Counted from the first letter of the stretch, positions 24,952 to 34,353 are shown. The stretch is DNA of 64,000 bases from Cryptosporangium aurantiacum (GCF_900143005.1 NZ_FRCS01000013.1:1-64000); one strand, 5' to 3'. The notes: generated by a model not told the origin, from the letters alone. A program made the numbers and translations.

Positions 24952-25848
24952 GTGGACGACCGAGAGCGTCGAGAGAACGCGGCCGAGGTGTACGAGGCCG
25001 TTCTCGCGGACGTGAGCCGCTTCTGTTCGGAGCACGGGACCGAGCTGGTCGAAGCCGGTGGGCCGATCCACGTCGTCGTCGAGACCGAGCACGAGCTGGC
25101 CGCGGACAGCGGGTTCCGGGCGAACATCGCCGACGCGCTCGCGCAGATCGTCCGGATCAACCTGGGCACCGCGCACGTCGCGGCGGACGTCGTCGGCCGG
25201 GACGGGCTGAGCGGGAAGGGGTACCGGCTGCGCCTGCCGGGCCCCGCCGCGCCACCGCGGCGGAGCCGGTTCACCCAGCCGACCACGACGCCGGTCGGGC
25301 CGCCCGGATTCCCCGATCCCGACAACACGAGCCCCCCACCAGCGCGAATCGCACCACCGCTGGTGACGTCCGACGCACCGGACGACTCGCTGGTGTCGCT
25401 GCCGCCGATCCCCCACGTCGGCCCCGACCCGGCGACCCGCGCGCTCTCCGGCCACCGGACGATCCGCTTCAGCTACGGCGCGGCCCCCTCGTCACCGGCC
25501 CTCTCGTCGCAGACACCGAGCTGGTTGTTCACGCTGCGTCCGGCACCGGTCTGGGTGCCGCTGGGACGCGGGCTGGGCGACGCCGGAGAGGGCACGCCGG
25601 TGATGGAGCTCAGCCTGCTCCGCTCGATCCCCGGTGGGCGCCTGCTCTTCCTCTGCTACTGGCAGGGCCGGACGCACCTGCTGCGCTCCGGTGCCCGGCC
25701 CGACTACCTGATCGCGCTCGACACGCTCGACCTGACCACCGACGACGTCGTGCCGCTACCCCGGTCCGGCGTCCTGCGATGGCGCCACCGCACGAAACCC
25801 GGCGTGTCCGTCCTGCAGTACACGATCTCGGCAGAGGAGGCCCGATGA
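24952..25848 (+). CDS. uncharacterised protein of the SEDS-PBP/GTPase cluster
   Basis: 298 residues from GTG 24952 (GGAGG 6 nt upstream). No transmembrane segment or signal peptide. A compact N-terminal alpha/beta region (about 5-95: NAAEVYEAVLADVSRFCSEH, AQIVRINLGTAHVAADVVG) is joined by a Pro-rich linker (about 100-165) to a C-terminal beta-rich domain (about 175-295: WLFTLRPAPVWVPLGRG, GRLLFLCYWQGRTHLL). I do not recognise either domain. Its stop overlaps the start of the kinase-like gene (ATGA) and it begins 61 bp after the fusion gene. It is therefore almost certainly expressed with them; it may be a cytosolic adaptor. Confidence 0.7.
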   Translation: MDDRERRENAAEVYEAVLADVSRFCSEHGTELVEAGGPIHVVVETEHELAADSGFRANIADALAQIVRINLGTAHVAADVVGRDGLSGKGYRLRLPGPAAPPRRSRFTQPTTTPVGPPGFPDPDNTSPPPARIAPPLVTSDAPDDSLVSLPPIPHVGPDPATRALSGHRTIRFSYGAAPSSPALSSQTPSWLFTLRPAPVWVPLGRGLGDAGEGTPVMELSLLRSIPGGRLLFLCYWQGRTHLLRSGARPDYLIALDTLDLTTDDVVPLPRSGVLRWRHRTKPGVSVLQYTISAEEAR

Positions 25849-27263
25849 GTGCGGCGCCCGATTTTGACAGCGCCCCCTGGTACCGGGTGTACCTGCCGGT
25901 CGGCGGCTGGGCGCTGCCGGTCGACGTCGCCCCGCCGGACAACCGGCAGAGCGTCGTCCGGAAGTACCCGGTGCCCGCGGGCGAGGATCACGGCGCGCAG
26001 CTGATCAGCGCGCACGTGCTCTACACCCGGGGCCTGACCGCGGAGGCGCTCCCCCCGCAGGTCGGGAGGGGCGGCCTGCGCGGCGAGCGGGCCCAGTTGC
26101 CGTTCAAGAACTGGTTCGTGAAGGCCTACTGGTGCGCGACGCCGGTCGAGGCCCGCTGGCTGATGCGGCACTTCAAGCAGCAGAGCAGCGACATTCTGGA
26201 CGCGAACACCCGGCTGAACGGCACCGCGCTCCGGCCACCGTGGGCGGTCGCGCCGGTCTGGGTGGTTCCGGCGATGACACACCAGAGCGTCCAGCAGGTC
26301 GCCACGACACACCTGGGCGCCGACGCGGAGGGCATCTTCGAGACCTCCGACGCCCGGCTCTGGAGCTGGTTCGGGCTGGACGACAATCCGCAGCCGGAGA
26401 ACTGCTTCCTGGTGCTGACCCGGTACCTGCCGCAGCCGATGCCGTTCATCGAGGCCGGTGCCGTCCCCCGCACCGATCAGCTGCAGGAGCTGGAGGCGGT
26501 CGCCCGCGGCATCGACGCCTGCCACCAGGCCGGGATCGCGCACTGCGACATCAAGCCGGCGAACGTCCGGTCGTACTCGGTGGGCGCGGTCGAGAGCTTC
26601 GTGCTGATCGACGCCGACGCGGTGCTGCGGCTCGAGGCCCGGACCGACGACATCCGGCTGACGCTGCCCTACACCCACCCCGGGCTGACGGCGGCGATCC
26701 GGGCCCGCCGCCCGATCACCGCCGAGGTGCTCAAGGCGCACGACCGGTACGGGTTCGCACTGGTCGCGCTCGGCGCCGTGGCCGGCACCGCGACGGCCGA
26801 CGCGGTGATCGCCCGCGCACAGCGCGACGGCAGCCCGATCACCGGCGACGAGGTCCGGGTGATGCTCCGCAGCGCGTGGGGAACGGACTGGGACGGTGTG
26901 ATCGACCCGCTGGTGGAGCCGTTCGACCAGCCCTACGACGCGTACGGCAACTGGTCGGCGGAGCAGTGGATCACCGACGTCCTCAACGGTCAGGACGGAC
27001 CCACGTCGCTGGACGCGCCCCCCGGCCCGGTCGACGCCGAGCTGGTGCGGGCCCACCGCGCCGAGATCGACGAGGTGCGTCGCACGCTTCCCGCCGCGTT
27101 GATCCCGCCGGACGCCCCGGACGCCGTGCTCAACGCGACCGTGCTGGTCGCCAGCCGGGTCGCGGCGCGCCAGTACCACGCGGCGCGGTGGCCGTGGCTG
27201 GTCGGCCTTCCCGTGTTCGCGCTCCTCCTCGTCGTCACGATCATCCGGGAGCTGGTGAGCTGA
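25845..27263 (+). CDS. membrane-anchored Ser/Thr kinase-like protein with atypical motifs
   Basis: 472 residues. A protein kinase fold is indicated by a beta-3 lysine candidate (Lys93 in WFVKAYW), a catalytic-loop motif HCDIKPANV with Asp235 and Asn240, and IDADAVLRLE (Asp256) where DFG normally stands. A YTHPGL activation-segment end follows, as in the YxAPE position. HCD for HRD and DAD for DFG make it divergent. All three key acidic/basic residues appear retained, so weak activity or nucleotide binding is possible. A single C-terminal transmembrane helix (about 448-468) leaves the kinase-like domain in the cytosol. It is coupled on both sides: ATGA with the unknown gene upstream and TGATG with the small membrane gene downstream. 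Confidence 0.78.
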   Translation: MSAAPDFDSAPWYRVYLPVGGWALPVDVAPPDNRQSVVRKYPVPAGEDHGAQLISAHVLYTRGLTAEALPPQVGRGGLRGERAQLPFKNWFVKAYWCATPVEARWLMRHFKQQSSDILDANTRLNGTALRPPWAVAPVWVVPAMTHQSVQQVATTHLGADAEGIFETSDARLWSWFGLDDNPQPENCFLVLTRYLPQPMPFIEAGAVPRTDQLQELEAVARGIDACHQAGIAHCDIKPANVRSYSVGAVESFVLIDADAVLRLEARTDDIRLTLPYTHPGLTAAIRARRPITAEVLKAHDRYGFALVALGAVAGTATADAVIARAQRDGSPITGDEVRVMLRSAWGTDWDGVIDPLVEPFDQPYDAYGNWSAEQWITDVLNGQDGPTSLDAPPGPVDAELVRAHRAEIDEVRRTLPAALIPPDAPDAVLNATVLVASRVAARQYHAARWPWLVGLPVFALLLVVTIIRELVS

Positions 27264-27580
27264 TGTCCTCCCTCCAGCACGTGCTGCACGTCCTCACCGG
27301 ACGCCGTGCGCTGGACGCCGCGGTCTGGCGCGCCTGCGAACCGGAGCGCAAACGGCTCTCGGCGCTCACGTTTCAACTGGGCGACTGGAGCGGGCCGCTG
27401 TCCAAGCGGGCGTCGTCGCACGGCGTCGTGGACACCGCGATCGCGGCCTACCTGGCCGGGGCCGCCCGCGCGGGCCGCAGGGCAGGCATCGCGTCCGGCC
27501 TCCGGACCGGCGGGCTGCTCGCGCTCGCGATCCTCCTCGCGGGCACCTGCGCCTGCCTCGTGATCGGACTGCTGCGATGA
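27263..27580 (+). CDS. small single-pass membrane protein of the GTPase cluster
   Basis: 105 residues. The first 80 are amphipathic and basic (LHVLTGRRALDAAVWRACEP, AAYLAGAARAGRRAG). A C-terminal transmembrane helix is at about 82-103 (GGLLALAILLAGTCACLVIG). No known domain. The start ATG overlaps the kinase-like stop (TGATG) and the stop overlaps the GTPase start (ATGA), so its translation is coupled to both. Probably a membrane adaptor for either protein; function unknown. Confidence 0.72.
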   Translation: MSSLQHVLHVLTGRRALDAAVWRACEPERKRLSALTFQLGDWSGPLSKRASSHGVVDTAIAAYLAGAARAGRRAGIASGLRTGGLLALAILLAGTCACLVIGLLR

Positions 27581-29502
27581 CCACCGAGCCCGCGTTCGAG
27601 CCGTTCGACGAGGAGTGGGCGCGCGACACCGAGGCGCCGCGCGAACCCGGGCCGGAGGTCCTCTCCGAGGTCCGCGCCCGGTACGGCTACCGGTGCCCGG
27701 CGTGCGCGGCGATCCTCGGCGACGTGCCCGAGGTCGGCGCCGACGGCCGGTACGTCCGGCGTCCCGCGCTGTGCCTGGAGGTCGGGAGCCCGGTGGACCG
27801 CAGGCACACCTGGCGGCTGTCGGTGGTCGGCAACCACACCGCGACCCGCAAGTCCTACCAGCCGGCGTTCCACCCGAACAGCATCGAGCACACGTACATC
27901 CTGTGCGGAAACGGGCACATCTTCCCGTACTCGGCCGCGCTCGGGGAGAACGAGAAGCACTTCGGCGTCCACTACTGGAACACGGTCGCGGCGATGGGGC
28001 CGGTGGCGTCCGGGAAGACCTACCTGCTGACCCGGATGCTCGACCAGAGCCTCACGCACGTCGGCGACTTCCCCGGCGGACGCCGGGACGACCGGGTGAC
28101 GGTCCGGACGTACGCGGGCGCTCCGCTGGAGGACTACACGCTCAACCAGCGCCGCGCGCAGTACGACGCGACGCTCACCACCGGCCAGCCGATGGGCGCC
28201 ACCGTCGCGCAGTCGCTCGCGCCGTACCAGATCCTCAACAGCCTGGTCTCCCCGGTCATGTACGACGCGGTGATCGAGCTGCTGCGGGAGACGGTCACCG
28301 AGACGATGGTGGACGAGACGAGCTGGGGCACGATGCCGCCGCAGCCGATCATGTTGCGCACCAGGGTCGGCGACGGTGCCGCGGGACGCCACGGTTGGAC
28401 CTGCGTCGTCGACCTCGCCGGGGAGTTCTTCGAGGACCGCGACGAGCGCAGCGCGGTCGGTACGGTCCGGGAGCGCGCGGTGCTGCGCGGCTACAACGCG
28501 CTGGTCTGGGCGATCGACCCGCTGCTCGAGGCGCAGGTGTTCGACCGGTTCGCGCGGTCGGCGCTGGAGGCCCAGGAGCCCGGGTCCTACGACCGCCTGC
28601 TCCGCGGCAGCCTGCGGCCGGGCGCCACCAGCGACGACCCGGACGCGGAGAACTTCACCCGGACGGTCCGGGCGCAGCGTCGGCGGGTCCAGCGCACGAT
28701 CGCCCAGCGGATCACCAAGCTGGAGGGTGAGTTCCTCACCGACGACCACAGCCGGGTCCGGCTGCTGGTGGCGGTCAGCAAGGTCGACATCATCCGGCTG
28801 GCGCTCGAGAAGACGATGGACCGCGCACCGGCGCGGCTGGACGACATCGGCAAGCGCGGCGCGTTCAAGGCCGGAATCGTGCACTACCTCGACCACGTGG
28901 CACGCAACGTCGGCGAGGTCTACCACCCCGACCCGGACTGCGCCGAGCTGCTGCGGCGCCTGGACGTGCGGCTGGTCGCCGACGAATACGTGCTGCGGGA
29001 GCGGCTCTCCGACCTCGCCGACTCGCTGCTCGACCACTACTCCGACGCCGAGCGCTTCTGGCATCTGGTCGAGGAGGGCTCGGCCACCGACGTGCGGCTG
29101 GGCGCCGACCCGGACGACCCGTACTACGACGGGCCGGTGCTGCACGTCCCGTCGGTCGGGGAACACCTGCGACGGGCGTTGCAGCCGGGCCCCGCCGACC
29201 AGGCCGGGCGGGCCGGTGCCGACGACCCGCTGCTCACCCGCGACCTGGTGATGTCCGCGATGGGCTGCGGCCTGGTCTTCGCGCTCGGGTACGGCGAGGC
29301 GATGGTCGGGCTGATGAGCATGCCGTGGGCGGACGTCCGGGTCTTCCTGTGCTCACCGCTGGCGGCCACACCGCAGGAGAGCCCCGGCCGGGACCGGCCC
29401 ACGATGGACCCGTTCGACGACACCGTCGACTTCGCCGACACCGTCGATCGTTCCGCGTCGCTGACCCAGCTGCTGCTGCGCGTGCTCCGAGGAGTGCTGT
29501 GA
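27577..29502 (+). CDS. zinc-ribbon TRAFAC-like GTPase (double-GTPase type)
   Basis: 641 residues, no membrane segment. The N terminus has a zinc-ribbon-like set: Cys40-x2-Cys43 (CPAC) and Cys110...His114 (CGNGH). A P-loop GPVASGKT follows (residues 141-148). A G3-like DLAGE is at Asp279 and a G4-like SKVD at 401-404, the order expected of a TRAFAC GTPase. The large insertion between G1 and G3 and the overall layout resemble the double-GTPase families found beside GTPase-associated proteins in complex bacteria. The start ATG overlaps the upstream stop (ATGA) and the stop overlaps the next start (TGATG). It is likely the nucleotide switch of this cluster. Confidence 0.78.
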   Translation: MTTEPAFEPFDEEWARDTEAPREPGPEVLSEVRARYGYRCPACAAILGDVPEVGADGRYVRRPALCLEVGSPVDRRHTWRLSVVGNHTATRKSYQPAFHPNSIEHTYILCGNGHIFPYSAALGENEKHFGVHYWNTVAAMGPVASGKTYLLTRMLDQSLTHVGDFPGGRRDDRVTVRTYAGAPLEDYTLNQRRAQYDATLTTGQPMGATVAQSLAPYQILNSLVSPVMYDAVIELLRETVTETMVDETSWGTMPPQPIMLRTRVGDGAAGRHGWTCVVDLAGEFFEDRDERSAVGTVRERAVLRGYNALVWAIDPLLEAQVFDRFARSALEAQEPGSYDRLLRGSLRPGATSDDPDAENFTRTVRAQRRRVQRTIAQRITKLEGEFLTDDHSRVRLLVAVSKVDIIRLALEKTMDRAPARLDDIGKRGAFKAGIVHYLDHVARNVGEVYHPDPDCAELLRRLDVRLVADEYVLRERLSDLADSLLDHYSDAERFWHLVEEGSATDVRLGADPDDPYYDGPVLHVPSVGEHLRRALQPGPADQAGRAGADDPLLTRDLVMSAMGCGLVFALGYGEAMVGLMSMPWADVRVFLCSPLAATPQESPGRDRPTMDPFDDTVDFADTVDRSASLTQLLLRVLRGVL

Positions 29503-32096
29503 TGGCCGAGACCGTGCGCTTCACCACCGTCGGATGGACCGACACCGGCCAGGGCTGGCGACGGGAGCGGCACTCCAGCGAGAGCGTGTCCGACCAGTAC
29601 TGGGGGCTGGCGAACGACCACCTCAACCAGTTCGTCCCGCAGCCGCCGGAGAGCCTCCAGGACCTGGCGGGCATCCCGATCTGGAGCCTGTCGTCGGTGT
29701 CCGTCCGGTCCGCGGACGACCACTGGTGCTTCACCGTGCAGAGCCGCGGCACCGGGCACCGGGCAGGCACCGTCCAGTTCGGCTTCGTGGACGGCAGGCA
29801 CCCGGCCTCGGTGGTCTGGCGTGCCGCCGCGACGCTGGTCGGTGACCCGGAGGCCGGCAACCCCGACCGCCTGCCGTGGGGCGCCACGTCGGTGACCGTG
29901 CCCAAGGCCGCTCCGGCGGTACCCGGCGACCCGGCGGCGTTCGAGAAGGCCACGGCGGATCTGCTCATCGCGCTGCTGGGCCCGCTCGGGCTGACGATCG
30001 TCCCGGCCGGCCCCGAGCTGATGGCGGCCGTGCTCCCGGCTGCGCTCGCGGTCGTGCCGCCGGGCGTCGCCCGCCGGCTGCGCTGGCACACTTGCCTGCT
30101 GCAGCCGGCGAAGTCGGCGAAAGCCACCCAGACCACCGTGGTCGGTGAGTGGTCGCCGCAGATGCGCCGGATGGCCGGACCCGCGGCGTCCGAGGTCACC
30201 GGGTGGCTCGAGGCCATGAACCGGCCCCGGCCGTCTCCTGGTGCGGACGCGGCCGACCTCGTCGGCCGGGTCGCCCGCGGCCTGGCGACCGGGAGCGTCG
30301 CGGATCCGGCCGAGACCGCGAAGACGGACTCGGTGCGCGCCGCGCTGGAGCGGACGTGCGACGCCTGGTACCGCCCCGAGCAGGACTTCTCGCAGCTGCT
30401 GAGCGAGGGGTCGTGGAGCACGTTGCTCGCGATGCCCGAGCGCGTACGGCAGTACGCCGCGACCACACCGCACGCCGCCGCCCAGGCGATCCGGACCGGA
30501 CGGACGAGGCTGGACACCGGCGTCGCCGCGTTGCTGTTCCACGGTCTGGCCGGCCACGTGCAGACCGACCAGACGGTCGCCGACGCCCTGGGCCTGCCGT
30601 CGGCGAACGGCGCGCCGTCCGAGGGATACCAGGACTGGCTGGGCCGCGTGGTGCAGGAGAGCCTGACCGACGCCGAGAACGCCGCGCTGATCGAGGCCCT
30701 GATCGCGCCGGGCGGTCGCTGGCACGATCACGCGGCCCGGATCGCGGCCGCCCGGCTGTTCCGCGCGATGGGGTACACCCCGGAGACCTATCCGGAACTG
30801 TATCCGTTCGACGCGGCCGGGCTCGCCGCCCGGATCGAGCAGAGCGACACGGTGTCCGACGACGTCGGCCGCGTGCTCCTGGCCACCGGCGATCCGCTGG
30901 GCGCCGTCCGCGCGGTCGCCGACCACCTGGGCCGGCGCTCGGCCCGGCTGTGCGGCGGTCTCCTCGCCCACGCGCTGCACGCTCCCGCGCGGGCAGCGGG
31001 CTTCGATCAGGCCCTGTACGCGCTGGTGAAGGCCTGGGTGGACGAGCAGGCGAGGTCCGGCGGACCGACCCCGCCGGAGTGGTGGGCCCGGATGTCCGCG
31101 TTCGCCGACCGGGTCGCTCAGGAGCCCACGCGCGCCGCGTCCGACCGGGCGATCCTGGTGGACGCGGGCCTGGCGAGCCTGCTCGAGCACGGCTACGACG
31201 AGCGGGACGTGCTGGTCTCCGTCGCGAACAGCCAGACCTCCACGCTCGGCAGCCACCTGGCGAACCTGGGCGGCGCGGGGACGCTGACACCCGGCACCGC
31301 CGCGCTCGTCGCCCAGCTGCTCCCGCTCTGGCAGGACGAGCACCGTGACCTGGTCAGCGCGCAGAACGAACTGGCCGCCACCCGGCAGCAGCTCGCCCTC
31401 GCGCAGCAGGAGGCGCGGGCGGCCTCGCGGTCCGGCCGTTCCGATCCCGAGCACGAGGAACCCGGCGAGCGGGCGGACGCGGAACCCGAGCGCCGGAGCC
31501 GCCTGTCCAGCCTGTTGCCACCGTTCACACGCGACCCGGGTGACGGTCCCCGGCACCCGGCCGGGGCAGGCATGATCACGGTGGTCGCGGTCACGCTCGT
31601 CCTCGTCGTGGTCGCGGTCGGAACGCTCGTCGGTCTGGTGCTCTCCCGCGACGACGACCCCGAGACGCCGAACACGGGCAACGGCACGACGACCACCGCC
31701 ACCGACGAGACGCCCGCGGTTCCGACCGCCAGCGGGGCGACCTACGACGGCGAGACCGTCACGCTGACCGTGAGCGGCCTGTACTCCCGGCCGGAACAGG
31801 TCGTCGTGCTGCTCGCGCAGTACGACCCGAACGATCAGGACGCCGTGGTCAGCGCGATCCCGGCCACGATCGCGCCCCGGAAGGACGATCCGGAGACCTA
31901 CACCGCGTACGGCACGTTTCCGCCGCACCGGCTCGGGACGCTGCCGGTCAAGGTCTGGGTGCTCGACCCGGTCGCCCGGCCGGAGGACAGCGCGGTCGTG
32001 CTGGACGCCCTCCAGGTCGGCAGGGACCAGCGCGCGGCCCGGTTGATCGAGGCCGCGAGCCAGGTCGGCAAGCCCACGACGACCGTGAACGGATAG
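29502..32096 (+). CDS. large GTPase-associated-like protein with one transmembrane helix
   Basis: 864 residues. A long cytosolic N-terminal part (1 to about 620) begins with a beta-rich domain (FTTVGWTDTGQGWRRERHSS, NQFVPQPPESLQDL), then helical repeats. This layout recalls GTPase-associated protein 1 (GAP1) families, but the match is by pattern only. A short coiled coil (about 617-645, ELAATRQQLALAQQEAR) precedes a basic/acidic linker and a transmembrane helix at about 690-714 (VVAVTLVLVVVAVGTLVGLV). A Thr-rich stalk and an exported beta domain of about 130 residues follow (VTLTVSGLYSRPEQVVVLLA). It starts at ATG 29502, overlapping the GTPase stop. It may transmit GTPase state across the membrane; inference. 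Confidence 0.72.
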   Translation: MAETVRFTTVGWTDTGQGWRRERHSSESVSDQYWGLANDHLNQFVPQPPESLQDLAGIPIWSLSSVSVRSADDHWCFTVQSRGTGHRAGTVQFGFVDGRHPASVVWRAAATLVGDPEAGNPDRLPWGATSVTVPKAAPAVPGDPAAFEKATADLLIALLGPLGLTIVPAGPELMAAVLPAALAVVPPGVARRLRWHTCLLQPAKSAKATQTTVVGEWSPQMRRMAGPAASEVTGWLEAMNRPRPSPGADAADLVGRVARGLATGSVADPAETAKTDSVRAALERTCDAWYRPEQDFSQLLSEGSWSTLLAMPERVRQYAATTPHAAAQAIRTGRTRLDTGVAALLFHGLAGHVQTDQTVADALGLPSANGAPSEGYQDWLGRVVQESLTDAENAALIEALIAPGGRWHDHAARIAAARLFRAMGYTPETYPELYPFDAAGLAARIEQSDTVSDDVGRVLLATGDPLGAVRAVADHLGRRSARLCGGLLAHALHAPARAAGFDQALYALVKAWVDEQARSGGPTPPEWWARMSAFADRVAQEPTRAASDRAILVDAGLASLLEHGYDERDVLVSVANSQTSTLGSHLANLGGAGTLTPGTAALVAQLLPLWQDEHRDLVSAQNELAATRQQLALAQQEARAASRSGRSDPEHEEPGERADAEPERRSRLSSLLPPFTRDPGDGPRHPAGAGMITVVAVTLVLVVVAVGTLVGLVLSRDDDPETPNTGNGTTTTATDETPAVPTASGATYDGETVTLTVSGLYSRPEQVVVLLAQYDPNDQDAVVSAIPATIAPRKDDPETYTAYGTFPPHRLGTLPVKVWVLDPVARPEDSAVVLDALQVGRDQRAARLIEAASQVGKPTTTVNG

Positions 32097-32163
32097 CGGG
32101 GACGCGGGAGAGACGGGCTCCCCCGTGGCGCCCGTCCCTGCCATGAACCCTCTCGGGTGACTC

Positions 32164-34353
32164 CTATCCATGCGCATTCGGGATGGAACCGACAGCGTCA
32201 TGTCGGGTACCGGACGATTCGTCGACCACCATCCGGCGGTCAGGCGCGCCGGGTCCCAGCGCCTTCGGGCCGAGCAGCGCCAGCGCCGCGGGCAGCAGCA
32301 CACCCCGCACGACGGTGGCGTCCAGCAGGATCGCGACCGCCGCTCCGACACCGAGCATCTTGTACTCGATCGCGCTGAGCGTCACGAAGATCGAGAACGC
32401 CGCGGTCATGATCACGGCCGCGCTGGTCACCACGCCCGCGCTGGAGGCGATCCCGTCGACGATCGGATCGGGCATCCCGGCGGCTCGGCGCTCGCGGATC
32501 CGGCTGAGGATGAACAGGTGGTAGTCCATGCTGAGCCCGAACAGCAGGACGAACAGGAACAGCGGCAACCAGCCGACGACCCCGCCGTAGGCGGTGAACC
32601 CCAGCGGTCCGCTCAGGTTCCCGTCTTGAAAAACCCAGGTCAGGACGCCGTACGCGGCGCCGACCGAGAGCAGGTTCAGCACGATCGACGCCGCGGCGAC
32701 CCGCACCGACCGGAACACGACGAGCAGCAGGACGAACGCGAGCCCGAGGACGAACGCCAGCACGTACGGCGTCCGGCGGGACAGCTGGTCGGCGAAGTCG
32801 GCGGCGAACGCGGTCCGCCCGGACACCGCGAAGCGCAGGTCCCCCAGCGCGGCGGGCAGCGTCGTCGTGCGCAGTTCGTCCAGGGCCCTGGTCGACGTGG
32901 GGTCGGTGCCGGACCCGGGTAGCGGCACCCTGGCCAGAACGACGTCCCCGTAGCGCACCACCGTGACGCGGTCGATCCCGGCCAGCGCGTCCCGCACCCG
33001 GCCGACGTCGGCCGGGGTCTCGCTGTCCGACCACACCACGACCCGGGCGGGCGCGGCCGCACCGGGGAACGCCGCGTCCATCCGCGTCGCGGCGTCGATC
33101 GCCGGGACGCTCCGCGGCAGGCTGTCGGTGACCGCGGCGTCCTGGAGGCGCATCCCGGCCGCGGGGGCGGCCATCGTCAGCAGCACGAGCGTCGCGACGC
33201 CGCCCCAGAGCACCGGCCGCTTGGTGACCGCGGACGCCAGCCTGCCCCACGCCGCCGACCGCCGTCCGGCCGCGCGCCGCCGCCCCCAGTACGGCAGCCG
33301 TCCCCACTCGACGCGGTGCCCGAGCGCGGCGAGCAGCGCGGGCAGCACGGTCAGCGCCCCCAGCACCGCGATCCCGACGACGAGCGCGATGCCGACCGCC
33401 GCGCCGCGGAACACCCCGATTCCGGTCCACAGCAGACCGCTCAGGCAGACCACGACGACCAGGCCGGACACCAGGATCACCCGGCCGGACGTGCGCGCGG
33501 CGATCCGCACCGCGGTCGCCGTGTCCCGGCCGGCCGCGCGCTCCTCCCGCACCCGTCGCAGCGAGAACAACGCGTAGTCGACGCCGACCGCGACGCCGAT
33601 CAGCAGCACCATCGTGTTCGCCGCGCTGTTGATCGGCAGCCAGTGGTCGACGACCTGGAGCAGCCCGAACGTCGCGACGACCGCGGTCGCGGTGAGCAGC
33701 ACCGGAATGCACGCGGCGACGAGCGCGCCGAACACGACGAGCAGGATCGCGACGGTCAGCGGCAGCGAGATCCGTTCCGACCGGCGCACGTCGTCGCCGA
33801 TCGCGGCGTCGACGGCCGCCGCGAGGCTCTGGTCACCGGCGGGCGCGAACCGGACGTCGGGGTAGCGGTCCGCGACCTGGTCGGCGACCGCGGCGACGTC
33901 GTCGGCGCGTGCGGAGGAGCCCTCGATGGGGCCGGCGACCTGGTAGGTGATCAGCGCCGTAGTGCGGTCGGGTGTCAGCCTGGCCGTACCGTCCGGAACG
34001 AGGGGTGACCAGACCTCGGCGACGGCGGCACCGCGGAGCGCGGTGACCAGGTCGGTCACCGCGGCCCGGGTGGCCGCCGGGTCGCCGCTCTGCACCAGGA
34101 CACTCTCCTGGATCGCCTGGACGCCCTCCTGGGCGTCGAGCACCTGCTGCGCGCGGCCGGACTCCCCCGGGTCGACGCTGCGGGCACCCTCGCCGGGGAT
34201 GAGCGTGCTCACGACCACCGCGAGCGCGACCAGGACCAGCCATCCGGCGATCGCCACGAACCGGTGCCGAGACGACCAGGCGGCGATCCGTTCGACGACC
34301 GGAGCGGGCGGCCCGGTGGGCACGTCGGAGGAAGATTTGCGCAGACCCAGCAT
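32164..34353 (-). CDS. MMPL/RND-family transporter
   Basis: 729-residue, roughly 12-helix membrane protein with two repeats of one helix, an extracellular loop and five helices. Characteristic cores are GVAVGVDYALFSLRRVREERAAGRD in the first half and GLSMDYHLFILSRIRERRAAGMPD in the second, each with the acidic residue expected to carry protons. Members export lipids or hydrophobic compounds using the proton gradient. It is last in a minus-strand set with an ArsR regulator and a small coiled-coil membrane protein, and convergent with the GTPase cluster. The 67-bp gap to that cluster shows only a weak GC stem. Substrate unknown. Confidence 0.9.
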   Translation of the reverse strand: MLGLRKSSSDVPTGPPAPVVERIAAWSSRHRFVAIAGWLVLVALAVVVSTLIPGEGARSVDPGESGRAQQVLDAQEGVQAIQESVLVQSGDPAATRAAVTDLVTALRGAAVAEVWSPLVPDGTARLTPDRTTALITYQVAGPIEGSSARADDVAAVADQVADRYPDVRFAPAGDQSLAAAVDAAIGDDVRRSERISLPLTVAILLVVFGALVAACIPVLLTATAVVATFGLLQVVDHWLPINSAANTMVLLIGVAVGVDYALFSLRRVREERAAGRDTATAVRIAARTSGRVILVSGLVVVVCLSGLLWTGIGVFRGAAVGIALVVGIAVLGALTVLPALLAALGHRVEWGRLPYWGRRRAAGRRSAAWGRLASAVTKRPVLWGGVATLVLLTMAAPAAGMRLQDAAVTDSLPRSVPAIDAATRMDAAFPGAAAPARVVVWSDSETPADVGRVRDALAGIDRVTVVRYGDVVLARVPLPGSGTDPTSTRALDELRTTTLPAALGDLRFAVSGRTAFAADFADQLSRRTPYVLAFVLGLAFVLLLVVFRSVRVAAASIVLNLLSVGAAYGVLTWVFQDGNLSGPLGFTAYGGVVGWLPLFLFVLLFGLSMDYHLFILSRIRERRAAGMPDPIVDGIASSAGVVTSAAVIMTAAFSIFVTLSAIEYKMLGVGAAVAILLDATVVRGVLLPAALALLGPKALGPGAPDRRMVVDESSGTRHDAVGSIPNAHG

